NCBI GenBank assembly: GCA_963921825.1
Contig: OY997594.1
Coordinates: forward strand, 58,451,675 to 58,515,674
Reading direction: 5' to 3'
Length of the DNA stretch: 64,000 nt
Source of the DNA: Erodium maritimum
Taxonomy: Eukaryota > Streptophyta > Magnoliopsida > Geraniales > Geraniaceae
This document shows, piece after piece, positions 1 to 11,200 of the stretch. The notes under the pieces were generated by a model. The model searched no databases and was not told where the DNA came from. It saw only the letters and a program-made list of their open reading frames with translations. Both the position numbers and the translations under genes were made by a program. Within the stretch, counting starts at the first letter, position 1. Every line of letters starts with the position of its first letter.

Positions 1-19
1 CCGGCGGTACCACTATCCC

Positions 20-622
20 CTAAGTAGAGCAAGCTTCCCTTGGCTTGGGCACCCAGAGATTGAGAACCATGCCCGTAGGCGTAGTAAGCAAGGATGGGAT
101 CACGGGAATACGCACCATATTAGGGATCAAAACCCCGTGAATGAGTGCCTCCAACCCCTCTCTCCCGGTGTCGACCATGGGTGCCTTCCCACGAAGAAGT
201 TCCCAATATAATGGAGGTGGAAAGACGTCGTTGAGAACAACGGGTGGCGGCAGAACACCTCTTAGAGCAACGATCAATGGGTTTCTCGCAGAGGAAGAAA
301 CAAATGGGAGTTTGATCGGACGACCTCTCTGTGGCTTTATTAACGGGGTAGTGAACCCTGGAGAAAATGCCACAATAGTCGTGGATGGTGGTGTCAGTAT
401 ATTGGTGGACGATGGGGGAAGAAGAAGCGGTGAAGCTTTCCTGGATAGGGTTTGCTTCAGCCTCCTTCGACGTCGCGCCTTTAAAGGAGATTCAATCTCT
501 GAGGAAGGGAGAGAGGGAGGGAGTGTAGTAAATTTCATGGTGGTAGGCGGCGATGGGACATGACCGACAAGATTGACAATCTTGTCGGCGACGGTGACAA
601 GTATAGAGTGGTCCATAGGCAT
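20..622 (-). pseudogene. LINE (L1-type) ORF1 N-terminal remnant
   Basis: A minus-strand open frame starts at an in-frame ATG near 622 (MPMDHSIL) and runs almost to the left edge. It is rich in Ser, Pro and Arg and ends with a block around GKAPMVDTGREGLEAL. A similar block, GKAPMEDLPRTPVEALG, ends the ORF1 N-terminus at 35044-35742, followed in both by a run of prolines, isoleucines and a TPTGM/IPGGM-like end. I therefore read it as the low-complexity N-terminal part of a plant L1 ORF1, the RNA-binding protein that precedes the DUF4283 and zinc-knuckle domains. No DUF4283 or reverse transcriptase follows, so it is a fragment or continues beyond the window. The assignment rests mainly on this resemblance and is moderate to weak. 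Confidence 0.4.
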
Positions 623-940
623 GCTAAGGCCAGGGTTCCCCCAAGAGAGGCTCTCGATAAGTAGCAAGTTCCCACTAATACATATGCTTAAGGTCTTTTT
701 TTAGTATTATTTTAAAAAAGTGTTTTTAATATTCTATAGTCTTCTTCATATTAGTCTTCATCATCATCGGACTATAAATCCAAAAAACTAATACTTATGG
801 AATGAAAAAAAAGTGCAGCAAAATATTTTTTTCTCTTGGCAGAAACTCTAAGTATTTAGGATTTCCTGTAATTCTATGGAGGCGGCGGCGTTCTCTTCGC
901 CTACCACTGATCATGCGATAGCGGCGTAGAGATCAAAGAC

Positions 941-2560
941 ATGATCGACATGATAAACTCATCTACCTCCCTAGCTCTCATCTCCATGCACAACGTTCTC
1001 CCCTCCCCGTTCAATGTCACCGGTAATCGGAGGAGTTGCAGCGGTAGTGGGTCGAGGCCACGTGTTCTCTACCACTCCAACAGTTCAAAGATGTCCTCCC
1101 ATGAACTCTCGAGTGCGGGGAGGCAAACGACTACAAGGAAACCTTCTAGAGAAGCCAAAAGGTCCAAAAAGGAGGATTCTAGTAACATGCTCCCGTCCTC
1201 GCCAACAACATCAACTTGTTCCCCCTCTTCCGGTACCGACCAGTCTACACTTCCCGTGCCTCTCTCATCGTACCGTCTGGGTCGAACGAGAGTATTGGGG
1301 GAGTTCGAGGCTTTCAATTGTGGATGGGTATCAAAGGAGGAGGAACCGTCAGAGGAGGGGGACACAAACCTCCTCATATGATCGGTGTAGCACTACCGGA
1401 GACCGCTCAGAAAGAGCCACTTGGGGAGGTGAAGGAGAAGTATCAACGGCTTGTGGAAGATGAGATCTAGAAGTCCGGGTCTGAGTGTCCGACACCGGTG
1501 ACAACCACCAGATGGAGGCGGCGTGGGCAAGAGGACTCGGGTAAGGTTCCTGATCCAAATGGGATACCCGTGAGGTCTTATGCCCCGACTGGACTGACCC
1601 ATATCCATGGTGCTAGCAGGACTGGACTTGAATGCGGGCCTATTTTGGGCCAAGGAGCTGGTATGTGCCAAACCAAAGGAACTCATCACGAAGGCCGAAT
1701 TCGAAGGGAAAACCACGTCTGAACAGACCCATGTCGGACCTACGTAAGTTTCAGGCTGCAAACTTAAAGAGTCGAATCCATAGGGTTACCAATCATCCCG
1801 ATATGAGGGACTTAGGCTCACAGATAGATGGTTTACAAATCAAAGAGGTAGGAGTACCTCCCTTGGAAGCCTATAGACGAGGCCCAATTTTGTGTACATG
1901 CTAGCAACTATAGTCTTGTATCTAAAGTCGTTCTTCTGGCAAACATTGGTGGACTGGATGTGTGATGTGTGTCAACTCCCCAATGTAAAATCAAGGCCTT
2001 TGAAAGATGAAGCATGTGGGTTCTTTTTCAAGACGACAAGGGAGAAGGAAAAGATCCTAGTAGGAGAACATTGGTCGTTTAGGAACTCTTTGTTCTTCTT
2101 CACAGATCTTCGACCTAGAATGAGACCGAGGGAAATGTTGTTCACTCATTTTTCGGTCTGGGCTCGAATATCCAACTTGTAATCGGAGCCTTGAATAAAG
2201 GAAAAAAGGTTTTCGACTGGGAGGAGCAATTGCCGTTTGTTTGGCGGTAGATGATGATGCGGATGGAATGTGTTGGAGAGACTTTATAACAATCCGGATC
2301 AGAGTCGACATCAGAGTTCCCCTACAAAGCCTGTTGTGGTTCAGACTCAATGAATCGCAGGTATGGACACTTCTGGATGTTTCTTATGAGAGGTTGCCGG
2401 ATCATTGTTTTGGTTTCAATAATGCTGGACACCTGGTGTCGGCAAGTCCTCTGAAGGGAGGGCCTAGAGGACCATCCCTACGATCTTCGATGGATCTCCG
2501 CTCAACATTAACTCATGCCCGTCATGGGAAAGCGATATCGGAACCAAACTAGGCAAATCT
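941..2560 (+). pseudogene. LINE ORF1 remnant (DUF4283 plus zf-CCHC_4)
   Basis: The recognisable part is about 1950-2460. A first segment contains EKILVGEHWSFRNSLFFF and then FSVWARISNL, which matches the DUF4283 pattern of plant L1 ORF1 proteins (a Gly-Pro-Trp-Ser-Phe block followed by a Phe-Trp-Val-Gln-Ile block). A second segment, in another frame from 2241, reads RIRVDIRVPL and then SYERLPDHCFGFNNAGHLV. This is the usual lead-in to the ORF1 zinc knuckle, but here the second knuckle cysteine and the last Cys are gone. The frame change between the two parts shows the gene is dead. Positions 941-1470 encode Ser- and Lys-rich sequence that may belong to the same ORF1, but I cannot prove it. 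No endonuclease or reverse transcriptase follows. Confidence 0.5.
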
Positions 2561-4223
2561 AAGGGGTTCATCGGGTTATCCAACCCCTAAATTTACTCGA
2601 ATGGCTCCAAGGGAGGGAGCTAGAAAAAGGGAAATGGTAGGTCGAGGACCATTACTTCTAGCCCGAGGACCATAATCACCAACATCACAACTCGGGGCTA
2701 CGAGGTCGCTCTACTCCCGCAAGGAGTGCCTGACAGAATGAACAAAGGGGGACTATAAAAGACGGGTTCCTTGGAAATCAAGAGGAGTACCCGGGGTCTA
2801 ACATGAATGTAGTGTTTCTTTCGTTTCAGCGGGTAGGAAGCGACCAGTGCGGGAGTTGGGGGATTTGGACTCGAAAGGATCTACACGATCTGAGGGTGCA
2901 TCGCATGCGGCGGAGTGGCTCTATAAGCACCCTCGCATCGATTAATGAGTAACTAGGGGCATAATTGGGGTTAACCAGAAATTCCACCCCATTGGAAGAA
3001 AGGTGGTAGTGGTACCACAATGTTCTAGTACGATACTCTTTTGCCATCTAGGTGGCCTGCACTCTCGCGTTTTGGAGCCCTACTTTATCATTCCAGGGAG
3101 GACGACGCACACTGACAACCCAAGAGAGTACACAGTTCGCCTCGGTGCTATTCCGAAAATAGGCCGACTCTATCCTAGCTCCTAGTTTGGACTTGCTGTA
3201 TCGTTGTGTTCAGACGCTATCGCAGTATCCCCCTCCAAACATTTCAATGGAGCTTTTCAGCAACTTGAGCACTTTTATTTTATGTCTTCTGTTCTCTTTT
3301 GGGGCCCAGGATATTAGGGCCAATTTTTTCGCTACTAACTATTTGTGTTTGGTTTGTCCACTTCGGGTTGGAAATTTTAGTTTATATGACAATCTCGAGT
3401 TCTTCTCATAAAAAATGACAATAAATCCCCCTTATGTTTTTGCTTCCACCTTGAGGTACGACAATTCGTTACACAACTTTTATGTCCAATTTGAAAAGCA
3501 CGTGGTTCATAAATTAGAAAACTTCAGGGATAGAGTCATAAAATTAATATACCAGACAGCCGAATTAATTGACTTTTCGAGCTTAATCAGCCAAAGCTGC
3601 TTGCAAATTAAGGCCCATGAGGCCTAAGTTATTTGGGCATCCCAAACCCAAACCCAGCTTTTGATCAAGGAATTTTATCTTGGAGGGAGATCAGTCCACC
3701 TCGATTGTGAAACAGAATTGATGATTCAACTATACATAATTCTCACCACTCGTTAGTAGTTTTTTTTTTGAGACAGACATCGAGGAATTCTATTAATCTT
3801 GTCAATCAATAGCAACATAACTTACATCAAAGATCTTCGGTTCCAAAATATGTCCAAGACTCCCGTAACTAAACTGGCGTTCTTGGACCTGTAACAACTA
3901 TCTAATTTTAACCTTAGACAAGCATAAAAAATTTCAACATCCTACCAACAACAAAACATAAATCTAAAACATATAAACTAGGGAAATTTTCATTCTAATA
4001 CCCTACCAAACATTTAATTTCAAAATAAAATACCCTAGCATAATTGTTTTGCAGTTTCATACCTAAACCAAACATTTATCAACACTTTCATACCCAATCG
4101 TTAACTTTATGTTAGTTTTGGATGGAAAATAGGTAAAACGTCTATAACACCCCTTACTAACATTCAAAATTCCAAAAAAAAACAATGCCGCTGAAGTTAT
4201 GAAATATCAATAATACCCTTATA
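2561..4223. other. Degenerate spacer with old repeat scraps
   Basis: I see no supportable gene here. 2561-3180 may be decayed C-terminal LINE ORF1 sequence. Near 3760 a run of T followed by TTGAGACAGACATC looks like the inverted poly(A) end of an old minus-strand retroposon, because the LINE at 10450 ends in a similar way. 3900-4223 is AT-rich and repetitive in appearance. Confidence 0.35.
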
Positions 4224-4238
4224 ACTTTATTTCTCTTT
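4224..4238. repeat. Target-site duplication, left copy (pair at 5796-5810)
   Basis: ACTTTATTTCTCTTT occurs here and again, identically, at 5796-5810, directly bordering the GC-rich retroposon. Confidence 0.7.
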
Positions 4239-5795
4239 TTTTTTTTAGTAAAGTGCAACTTGTATTCCTTTAGAAAGAGTCAGTACATGCTTGAGGATCC
4301 CGACGGGACAAACACAGTAACTCTGTAACTACGTAAACGTCTAAAGCGTTCTTTAACGAGGTGCCATTAAGGCTAACTAAGGCATAAAAGAGATTAAATA
4401 TAAGAACTAAGAACCAGCAAAAACATAAGAGAGACCATCGAACACCGTTCAAGGTAGAGCCTGGATGCCGCTGGGTCGTCCGAAGACGATACTCTTCTTG
4501 CGCTATAAAACCGAGCCCGTGTCCAACAGCCGGGAAGGTTGACCAGGGTATCCTCAGGGACTCTTTCTTGCCCCTGAGCCCTGCCAGCAGATTCATGTGG
4601 CATGGCGAGGCTGGAATCCAGCCCTCGCTCGAACTGTGACTCACTGGCCACTCTTCTCCTCTGGTGCTGGCATCGACACCAAAACACCACCCCTCCCTCG
4701 TCCCATGAGAGAGGAGGATGAAATTCTGATAGCTCGAGAGCCGAGGAAACCCTGGCCTCTTCCTCCAAACCCTCCCTAGTCTGCCCCCTGGCCCGCAGCA
4801 ATCGAACCAGTAGAGAGCCTCCCCTGAGGACATAGGCCCCATCTTAGGCCGGGACCCGAGTTAGGTAATGGGTCCACGGATACACTGGCTTTCCACCCCC
4901 GATACCCTCCCAAATTAGGTAATGGATCCAAGGACAAAGAGCCCCAGTCTTACGCACCAACCACCCTTGGCCGCCCTAAGTACCGTGCTTCCGCAAGGTG
5001 CCGACTAGGCTCCGTCAGTGTAGACCTCTAAAATAAACCGCGCCGAGCTAGGAGAGAGGCCTCGATCGGAAAACGAGCGTGGGATGTCCGGCCTGCCATG
5101 CATGTGACAGGCCAACCCCAATTGCTCAGGTGCTCTACGAGAGACGAAGGAAGCCCCCCAGCCACCCGTCCCGGCCCATATGGCCGCCAGACCGGAACCC
5201 TAGGTCGGGCCAGCCTTGCATCCCGAAGGCCTACCCCAGACGGACAGTACGATGGAGGGATCCATGACCAGCATCCCGTGCTCCCCTCTTCACCAGACCC
5301 CGAGCAAGGTCAAGGGTTAGCCCCTTCTCCCAACCCCGCGTCCGTAGAAGTCGAGAGGATGAGAAGGGAAAACAGGAAGCCGAATCCGACGCCTGCACTC
5401 TCCACATATCCTCGGACCTAGAGCAAGGTCATGGGTCGATGAACTAACCATCAGACGAGGCCCTCCAACGCCCCTGACGACGCCCTGATCCCACGTGGAG
5501 GGCCAGGGATGCTTCCTCGCAAAACCACGACGCGGATGAGGAGAGCCCGGACGGACCCTCATGGAAGCCAAGATAGCAGAGGAAGCCCTGCCCTGGGGGT
5601 GGTTAAAAAGCCATGGTACCGGCTTAGTCTTCGATGGGTCATGCATGGCTACAGGGACGGATGAGACATAAAGGGGAGGGAGCCGACAATTGTCGGCGGT
5701 GGCAGACACGAGGGTAGACGTAGGCTAGGGTAGACTCGACAGTCGCGAGGAGAGGGGTCTCGACATGAGCGAGGAGTTTTTAGTGTTACAAAGAC
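4239..5795 (-). mobile_element. GC-rich LINE-like retroposon without clear ORF (copy 1)
   Basis: On the minus strand this block starts at 5795 and ends in a run of A (T on plus, 4239-4246). It is flanked by a perfect 15 bp repeat, ACTTTATTTCTCTTT, at 4224-4238 and 5796-5810. A poly(A) tail with a target-site duplication is the mark of LINE-type target-primed reverse transcription. The body is GC-rich against AT-rich flanks. The last 150 bases before the tail resemble a LINE 3' untranslated region (T- and G-rich, ending in a short spacer before the A run). I find no reverse transcriptase, endonuclease or ORF1 motif, so it is probably a non-autonomous LINE derivative moved by another element's machinery. 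A processed pseudogene of an unknown transcript is possible. Confidence 0.6.
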
Positions 5796-5810
5796 ACTTT
5801 ATTTCTCTTT

Positions 5811-6049
5811 AATCTTTTTTATTTTATAAAAATCAGTTTTTTATAAATAAAATCGTATTATAATTTTTAAAAGTCAGTTTATTTTTTTTAAATTCAGTTT
5901 ATTTTATAAAACTCAATGAAAAATTATTTTTAATATAAAAATCGGTTTAATATAATAAAATCATTTTTTAATTTTTTTAAATATATAAAAATCAGATTTA
6001 AAATATATAAAAATCAGTTTTTATTTAATATATAATATGCACAATTGAG
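5811..6049. repeat. AT-rich low-complexity tract
   Basis: Imperfect repeats around AAAATCAGTTTTTTATAAA fill this stretch. I see no gene. Confidence 0.5.
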
Positions 6050-6290
6050 AGTTTGTATGAGGAAGTTATGCTCTTTGAAAGATCAACCAAACTCCAAAAA
6101 TCCTTTAACCGATTGTTGCTCCATTTAGCTCCAAAACTCTTTATTTTTCTCTGAATTCCTGAATACCCCTGAAGAGAAATGAATTGCATACATAGAGAGA
6201 AAAGTGCATCAAGTAATATAACCCCAAGACACAAAAACTCAAGATGTGGGCTAAAAATATCGAAAATCGATACATTTTATGTCCACATTA
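6050..6290. mobile_element. LTR fragment, same family as the solo LTR at 58641-60116
   Basis: The stretch from GTTTGTATGAGGAAGTTATG to TTTATGTCCACATTA parallels the last 230 bases of the solo LTR ending at 60116: the same opening words, then a shared GTGGGCTAAA...TCGATRCAWTTTATGTCCACAT end. It is a truncated, diverged copy, so it is older than or independent of the other. No second LTR or internal region is visible beside it. Confidence 0.5.
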
Positions 6291-8231
6291 GCCTACACCA
6301 ACAACGTGGGATAAGAAGACAAAGTGTCCTATTTACAAGTTCTTGGTTGGATAGATTATGGAAAACGTCAGGTCAGACTTACGTTCACACGTTCTGATGA
6401 AGAGCCACAACTATTTGACACAAATGAAGTTCATCAAGATTTTTTATTCAACACACTCAATGTAAGTGAGCACATTTCTTTTTTTTTTACTATATAATAA
6501 TTGTTATATTGGAAGACTAACGTACTTATAAATGTGAATGTGGCCGACCTTTCACATCGACTATGATTCATCATTCGTTCTATTCGGTTCCATCATTCAC
6601 AAAGGTGAGGAATGATATCGTCGTCAAAACAACACTATTCACATATGTTTGAAATTCTAGGAGAAGAAAAACATGAATAACAACAACACTCCTACGATCA
6701 TTCATCGTAATGATTAGTAGGTTTGGCTACTTTAACACTTGTCGAATAAGGACCTTAAGGCAAGGGCGAAACGAGGTAGTACTTAGGGTGTTCCATGGAT
6801 CATCATAGCATATGAGAACTTGATGCCATGGTATAAGGCTCTTGGATATTTATAAGGGGACATGAGTCGATTCATTACAGGAACACCTTGAGTTTTTTTT
6901 CTTCTACCTTAGCTACTCTTGAATTTTTTTTTTCTGGTTCCGCCCCTGCCTCAAGGTAACTAAGTCTTATTCTTTTTCAAATTTGATGTACTTGTAGAAA
7001 AAGAACGAGACAATGTTTACACACCACATCAAATTAGATAACATCAACCACATACTACTGAAAAAGACGATTGTTAGAGTGGTCAAAGAGTATGGAAGAA
7101 CACAAAGATGTACTCAGAGATGGGTCCCGAGTACTCTAAGATGATATAATTTTCCTCCCTAGGACTTTTGATTTCTTAACTCTTTGTTCGTTTTCGCTAC
7201 CATTTCATTATATTGTTTCTCCGTGTTGTGGTTTTTAGGTGAACTGAAGTATAAGCTAGAGAAGGAAGCTTGCATTTGTTTGCTTGGTATCGATGTTGCT
7301 CCCAATGAAGACGTTTCATGTCATTCCTCCTAAGATGTTCCCCACCTGAATAGGTGGGGAACGTCACCATGAATCCAAGAAGTTCTGGAGAATGCATATA
7401 CTTCATTCCTCCCAATTCTTTTAAGGGCTCTACATTTGGAAGAAGTTGATGTGCAGATCATTAAGGAGACGGAGAAAAATATGGAAAAGTTCATCGAAGA
7501 AGTGTGCAAGAAGAATCAAGCGGTGTTTGCTTAGTTTATTGCCCATGAACTAAACTTGTTGCTCAAATTGGTGATTTTCATTCGGGTTAGAACAATTATG
7601 ATGTATGAATGTTTTTTGTTATATATATTTTTAAAATTTGATGAATTATGAATATATTTGGACATTTTATATAAATTTCGTTATTTTTGGGATTGTTCAT
7701 TTGGTTTTGATTGTAGCAGAGTTACAAACACATGTTAAAATGGAAAAAAATACTAGATGATTAAGTCTTGTATTTTTTTCTTCTTTATCTCACTTGGACG
7801 ACACATCATAAAATAATTAGACGAGACAGTGATGTGCCGCTTTAGCGATTCTATTTATTCGCATCGCTCTAGCAAACCCACTAAGTCGAGATATCAACGA
7901 GGCGCCACTGTATTACCTCTGCATTTCCCAAATGCTTGTATGATGCAACTTGGCAATGTAGTTTGCGCCACCTAAAAACTCTTAGGATATAAGGATGACA
8001 CACCATCTACGTCGCCCAAATATCGTTTCCTGGTAGTGCAATAGGTACCAAACTAGTCATACAAGGAGTTAAAAGCTCGCACTTAACAAAGTTCTTCAGT
8101 TTTTCAATAAAAAAAACATCATACAAGAGTTAAATAACTAAGGTCTCATGAAACTACATACCAGACCACAACTTCCATATTTTCCTATCACAAACACATG
8201 TGTAAGGCATATTTCAATAGAACAAGTTTTT
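6291..8231. other. AT-rich spacer with a possible CACTA 3' end at 8038
   Basis: No convincing gene is present. Around 7425-7535 (plus) a short open stretch reads HLEEVDVQIIKETEKNMEKF and ends at a stop. It could be the coiled C-terminus of a transposon protein but I do not recognise it. At 8028-8038 the plus strand ends TCCTGGTAGTG; read on minus this is CACTACCAGGAAACG, like the terminal inverted repeat of plant CACTA elements, and it is followed by GC-rich words (GGCGACG, GGCGCAA, GGCGCC) like CACTA subterminal motifs. I could not find the matching left end. 8039-8231 is probably the 3' untranslated region of the SDR gene. Confidence 0.3.
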
Positions 8232-11200
8232 TTAGAAGGAAGACACTTCTCTATCGCGAAAGAAGAGACCAGAAGGGCCATCATCGGGAAGTAGAGCCAA
8301 GTTAACAGGGATCTCAGCTCCTTGCTCGACAGTGAAGAGGCCAGTGTTGCATGTTATATCAGTCCTGACATAACCAGGACACACACTGTTTATGCGAAAC
8401 CTTGGCAACTTATTTGCAAGTATCCTCGTATACGTATTCACCGATGCTTTGGAAACTGTGTAGGCGGGAAGATAAGGCGGCCATCCCTTGGATTTAGCCA
8501 AACCCTCCTTTGTGTCTTTTAAGAACTCGTTCAATACTTGATCCACTTTCTCCTCCGAAAGGGCTTCTTCGTCGCCTAGCATTCCTCTTGCCCATTCACT
8601 AGGTATCATCTGTAGCAATCCCGAGGTAGAGGAAACGTTGACGATCCTTGGGGAGGTAGATAAGTTAAGTAAGGGAACAAGTGCTTCCACCATTCTCTTT
8701 ACACCATAGTAATTTGTTTCCACACATTCTGCGGCCAAATCGTATGTGTCAGTGGCTAATTCATTCCAGTCCACCAGATCTCCGCTTGGCTGCAAAACCA
8801 AAACATAAGATCGAGTCTTTACTATTTATTTTATAACTATATATATATAGTATCAAATACAAATTACTCTTTATTGCGTAAAGTACGAACCAATCTAAGC
8901 CACATGATGTGCGCGCTGAAGTCATTAGAGCGCGCAAGATGCTGGCACGAAGGCACTCCGCTGTTGATGTGCGCACCGAATACTGGTACTTTACCTAACA
9001 CGGTGTTGATACCTACATACAGAGTGCTAATACCCATATACAGATTACTAATACTATGCAAAGTGTTGGTGCCTTACACGTAACAGGATTGGTACCTTAC
9101 ATAGCATAATGCTAATACCTTGCGTACACGGTGCTGATACCTTATAAATACGGAGTGCTGGTACCATGCGCACTGCGTACGTGGTCAACACGCGTTGCAC
9201 GAAAACGTGTGGTACCAGCACTCCGTATTGTAAGGTAGCAGTATCATGTATGCAAGGTACTATTGTGCTATGTAAGGTACCAGTACTGTGTTAGGTAAGG
9301 TACCAACACTCACACATTCAGTATTTATAAAGGTACCAGCATCGTGTATGCAAAGTACTAGCATTGTGCTATGAAAGGTGCCAATACTGTGTTAGGTAAG
9401 GTGCCAGCACTCTGCATAGTATCAACGCTATGTATGTGGGTATCAGCACTCTGTATGTAGGTATCAGCACTATGTATGCGGGTACCAGCACTCTGTATGT
9501 AGGTATCAGCACTGTGTTAGGTAAGGTCCTATTACTTGGTGCGCGCATTAGCACAAGAAGTGCCCATGTGTCAGCATCTTGCACACTCATATTCTGTCAG
9601 CGCACGCGCATCATGTTGCTTAGATTGGTTCGTGGTTTGCATAATAAGGAGTGATTTGTATTTGATACCTGTTATATATACATATATAACCCCTCATTAC
9701 AATGTGAACTTGTGAACTCGCAAAAACAATGGAAGCGGTTTGAGAAAATACCATTCCCGGTTTGAGGTGAATATTCTCAGACAAAAAAATTCTCAAACCG
9801 AGAATGCTATTTTCTTAAACTTTTTTTTCCTCAAACCGGAATGATATTTTCTCAAACTATATTCGCGATTTTCTCAAAACAGATTTAAGATTCGTAGGTT
9901 CACACCGTAAAAAAGATTTGCACCTAATTGTCCTCATAAACGCCACATATCTGTCTTGAAATATTCATAGTTGAAAATATCTTTTCAATATCAATCGTTG
10001 CAATTAGCAGGACAGTGTCAATTACATTGAGTGATATACCATTGAAAAAATGTTAGTTTTAGCAGTTTCAATTATCTTATTTGGTTTCAAATTGAATGTT
10101 TCTTTTGTTCCTCATCCATCAAGGAATATGATAACTCATTATTTTGGAAATCAGCTATTGTTCTTGTTAGTAAAAGTATTTGGTTTCAAATTTAAATTAA
10201 AACCATTTTTTATTTAACTTATGACACATTTAGTTGTTTCCCGAAAACCTCAAAATGTAATAGATAATTATGCCTTAAATTTAGAGGTTAAAAAGAAAAA
10301 ACAAAAAGAGTAGAAGCAAGTAAGACATACCCAACATCCACAAGCTTGAAAGGCCCTTACAAAAGCATCAGAGTTTAGTACGACTCCACCAATCCCTGCG
10401 TTGTTCACCTGACATATTCCACCAAGTTAATTAACTTCTCCATCGATCGTTTTTTTTTTGACGAAATGCTTGAATTCATTAACTTAAATCTGAAGCCAGT
10501 AAACCCGGTATCGGGTCCGGCATACAATCAAGATCAAAAGAAGTAGACGCCCATTCCCGGGCTATATGAGCTATGGAATGAGCTACTTGGTTAGCTTCCC
10601 TGCGAACATAACTAACCATGTAACCCTTTAAGCCCCTCAACAAGACCTTACAGTCCTCTATAATACTCCCCAACGGGGTAAATAGTCTATCATCAGAATT
10701 TATTGCCAAAACCACTCCAAGGCAATCCGTCTCCACATCCCCTTCGTTCCATTCCCCCTGTAACAGCCATCGGAGAGCTTCCCGAACCACCATCGCCTCT
10801 ATCAATTCCGGTTCCTTTAACCCCGGAAATACAATACTCCTAGCTCCCAACAACTCCCCTTCAGCTCCCCGGACTACAATACCTCCTCCACCACCCTACC
10901 CTTCAAAAACAGCTCCATCAACATTCAATTTCACACGGTTCAAAGCTGGTCGACGCCACTTCCCGTTCGAGTTCACTGACATCGTCCCAGCCTTCGAACT
11001 AATTGACTGCGCTTCCACCCACTCCTTCCACAAACCCATAGTCATCTGAAACAAAGCTTCTCCTGCAACTTTCTTTGACTGCCAAACCCTTTGATTTCTT
11101 GCATGCCAAAGAACCCAACAACCCATAGCAATTTGTCCTATGAGCTCAGTATTCCCTGCAGCTTTCTGTAATTCCAACCAATCCCTGAATGTGACATATT

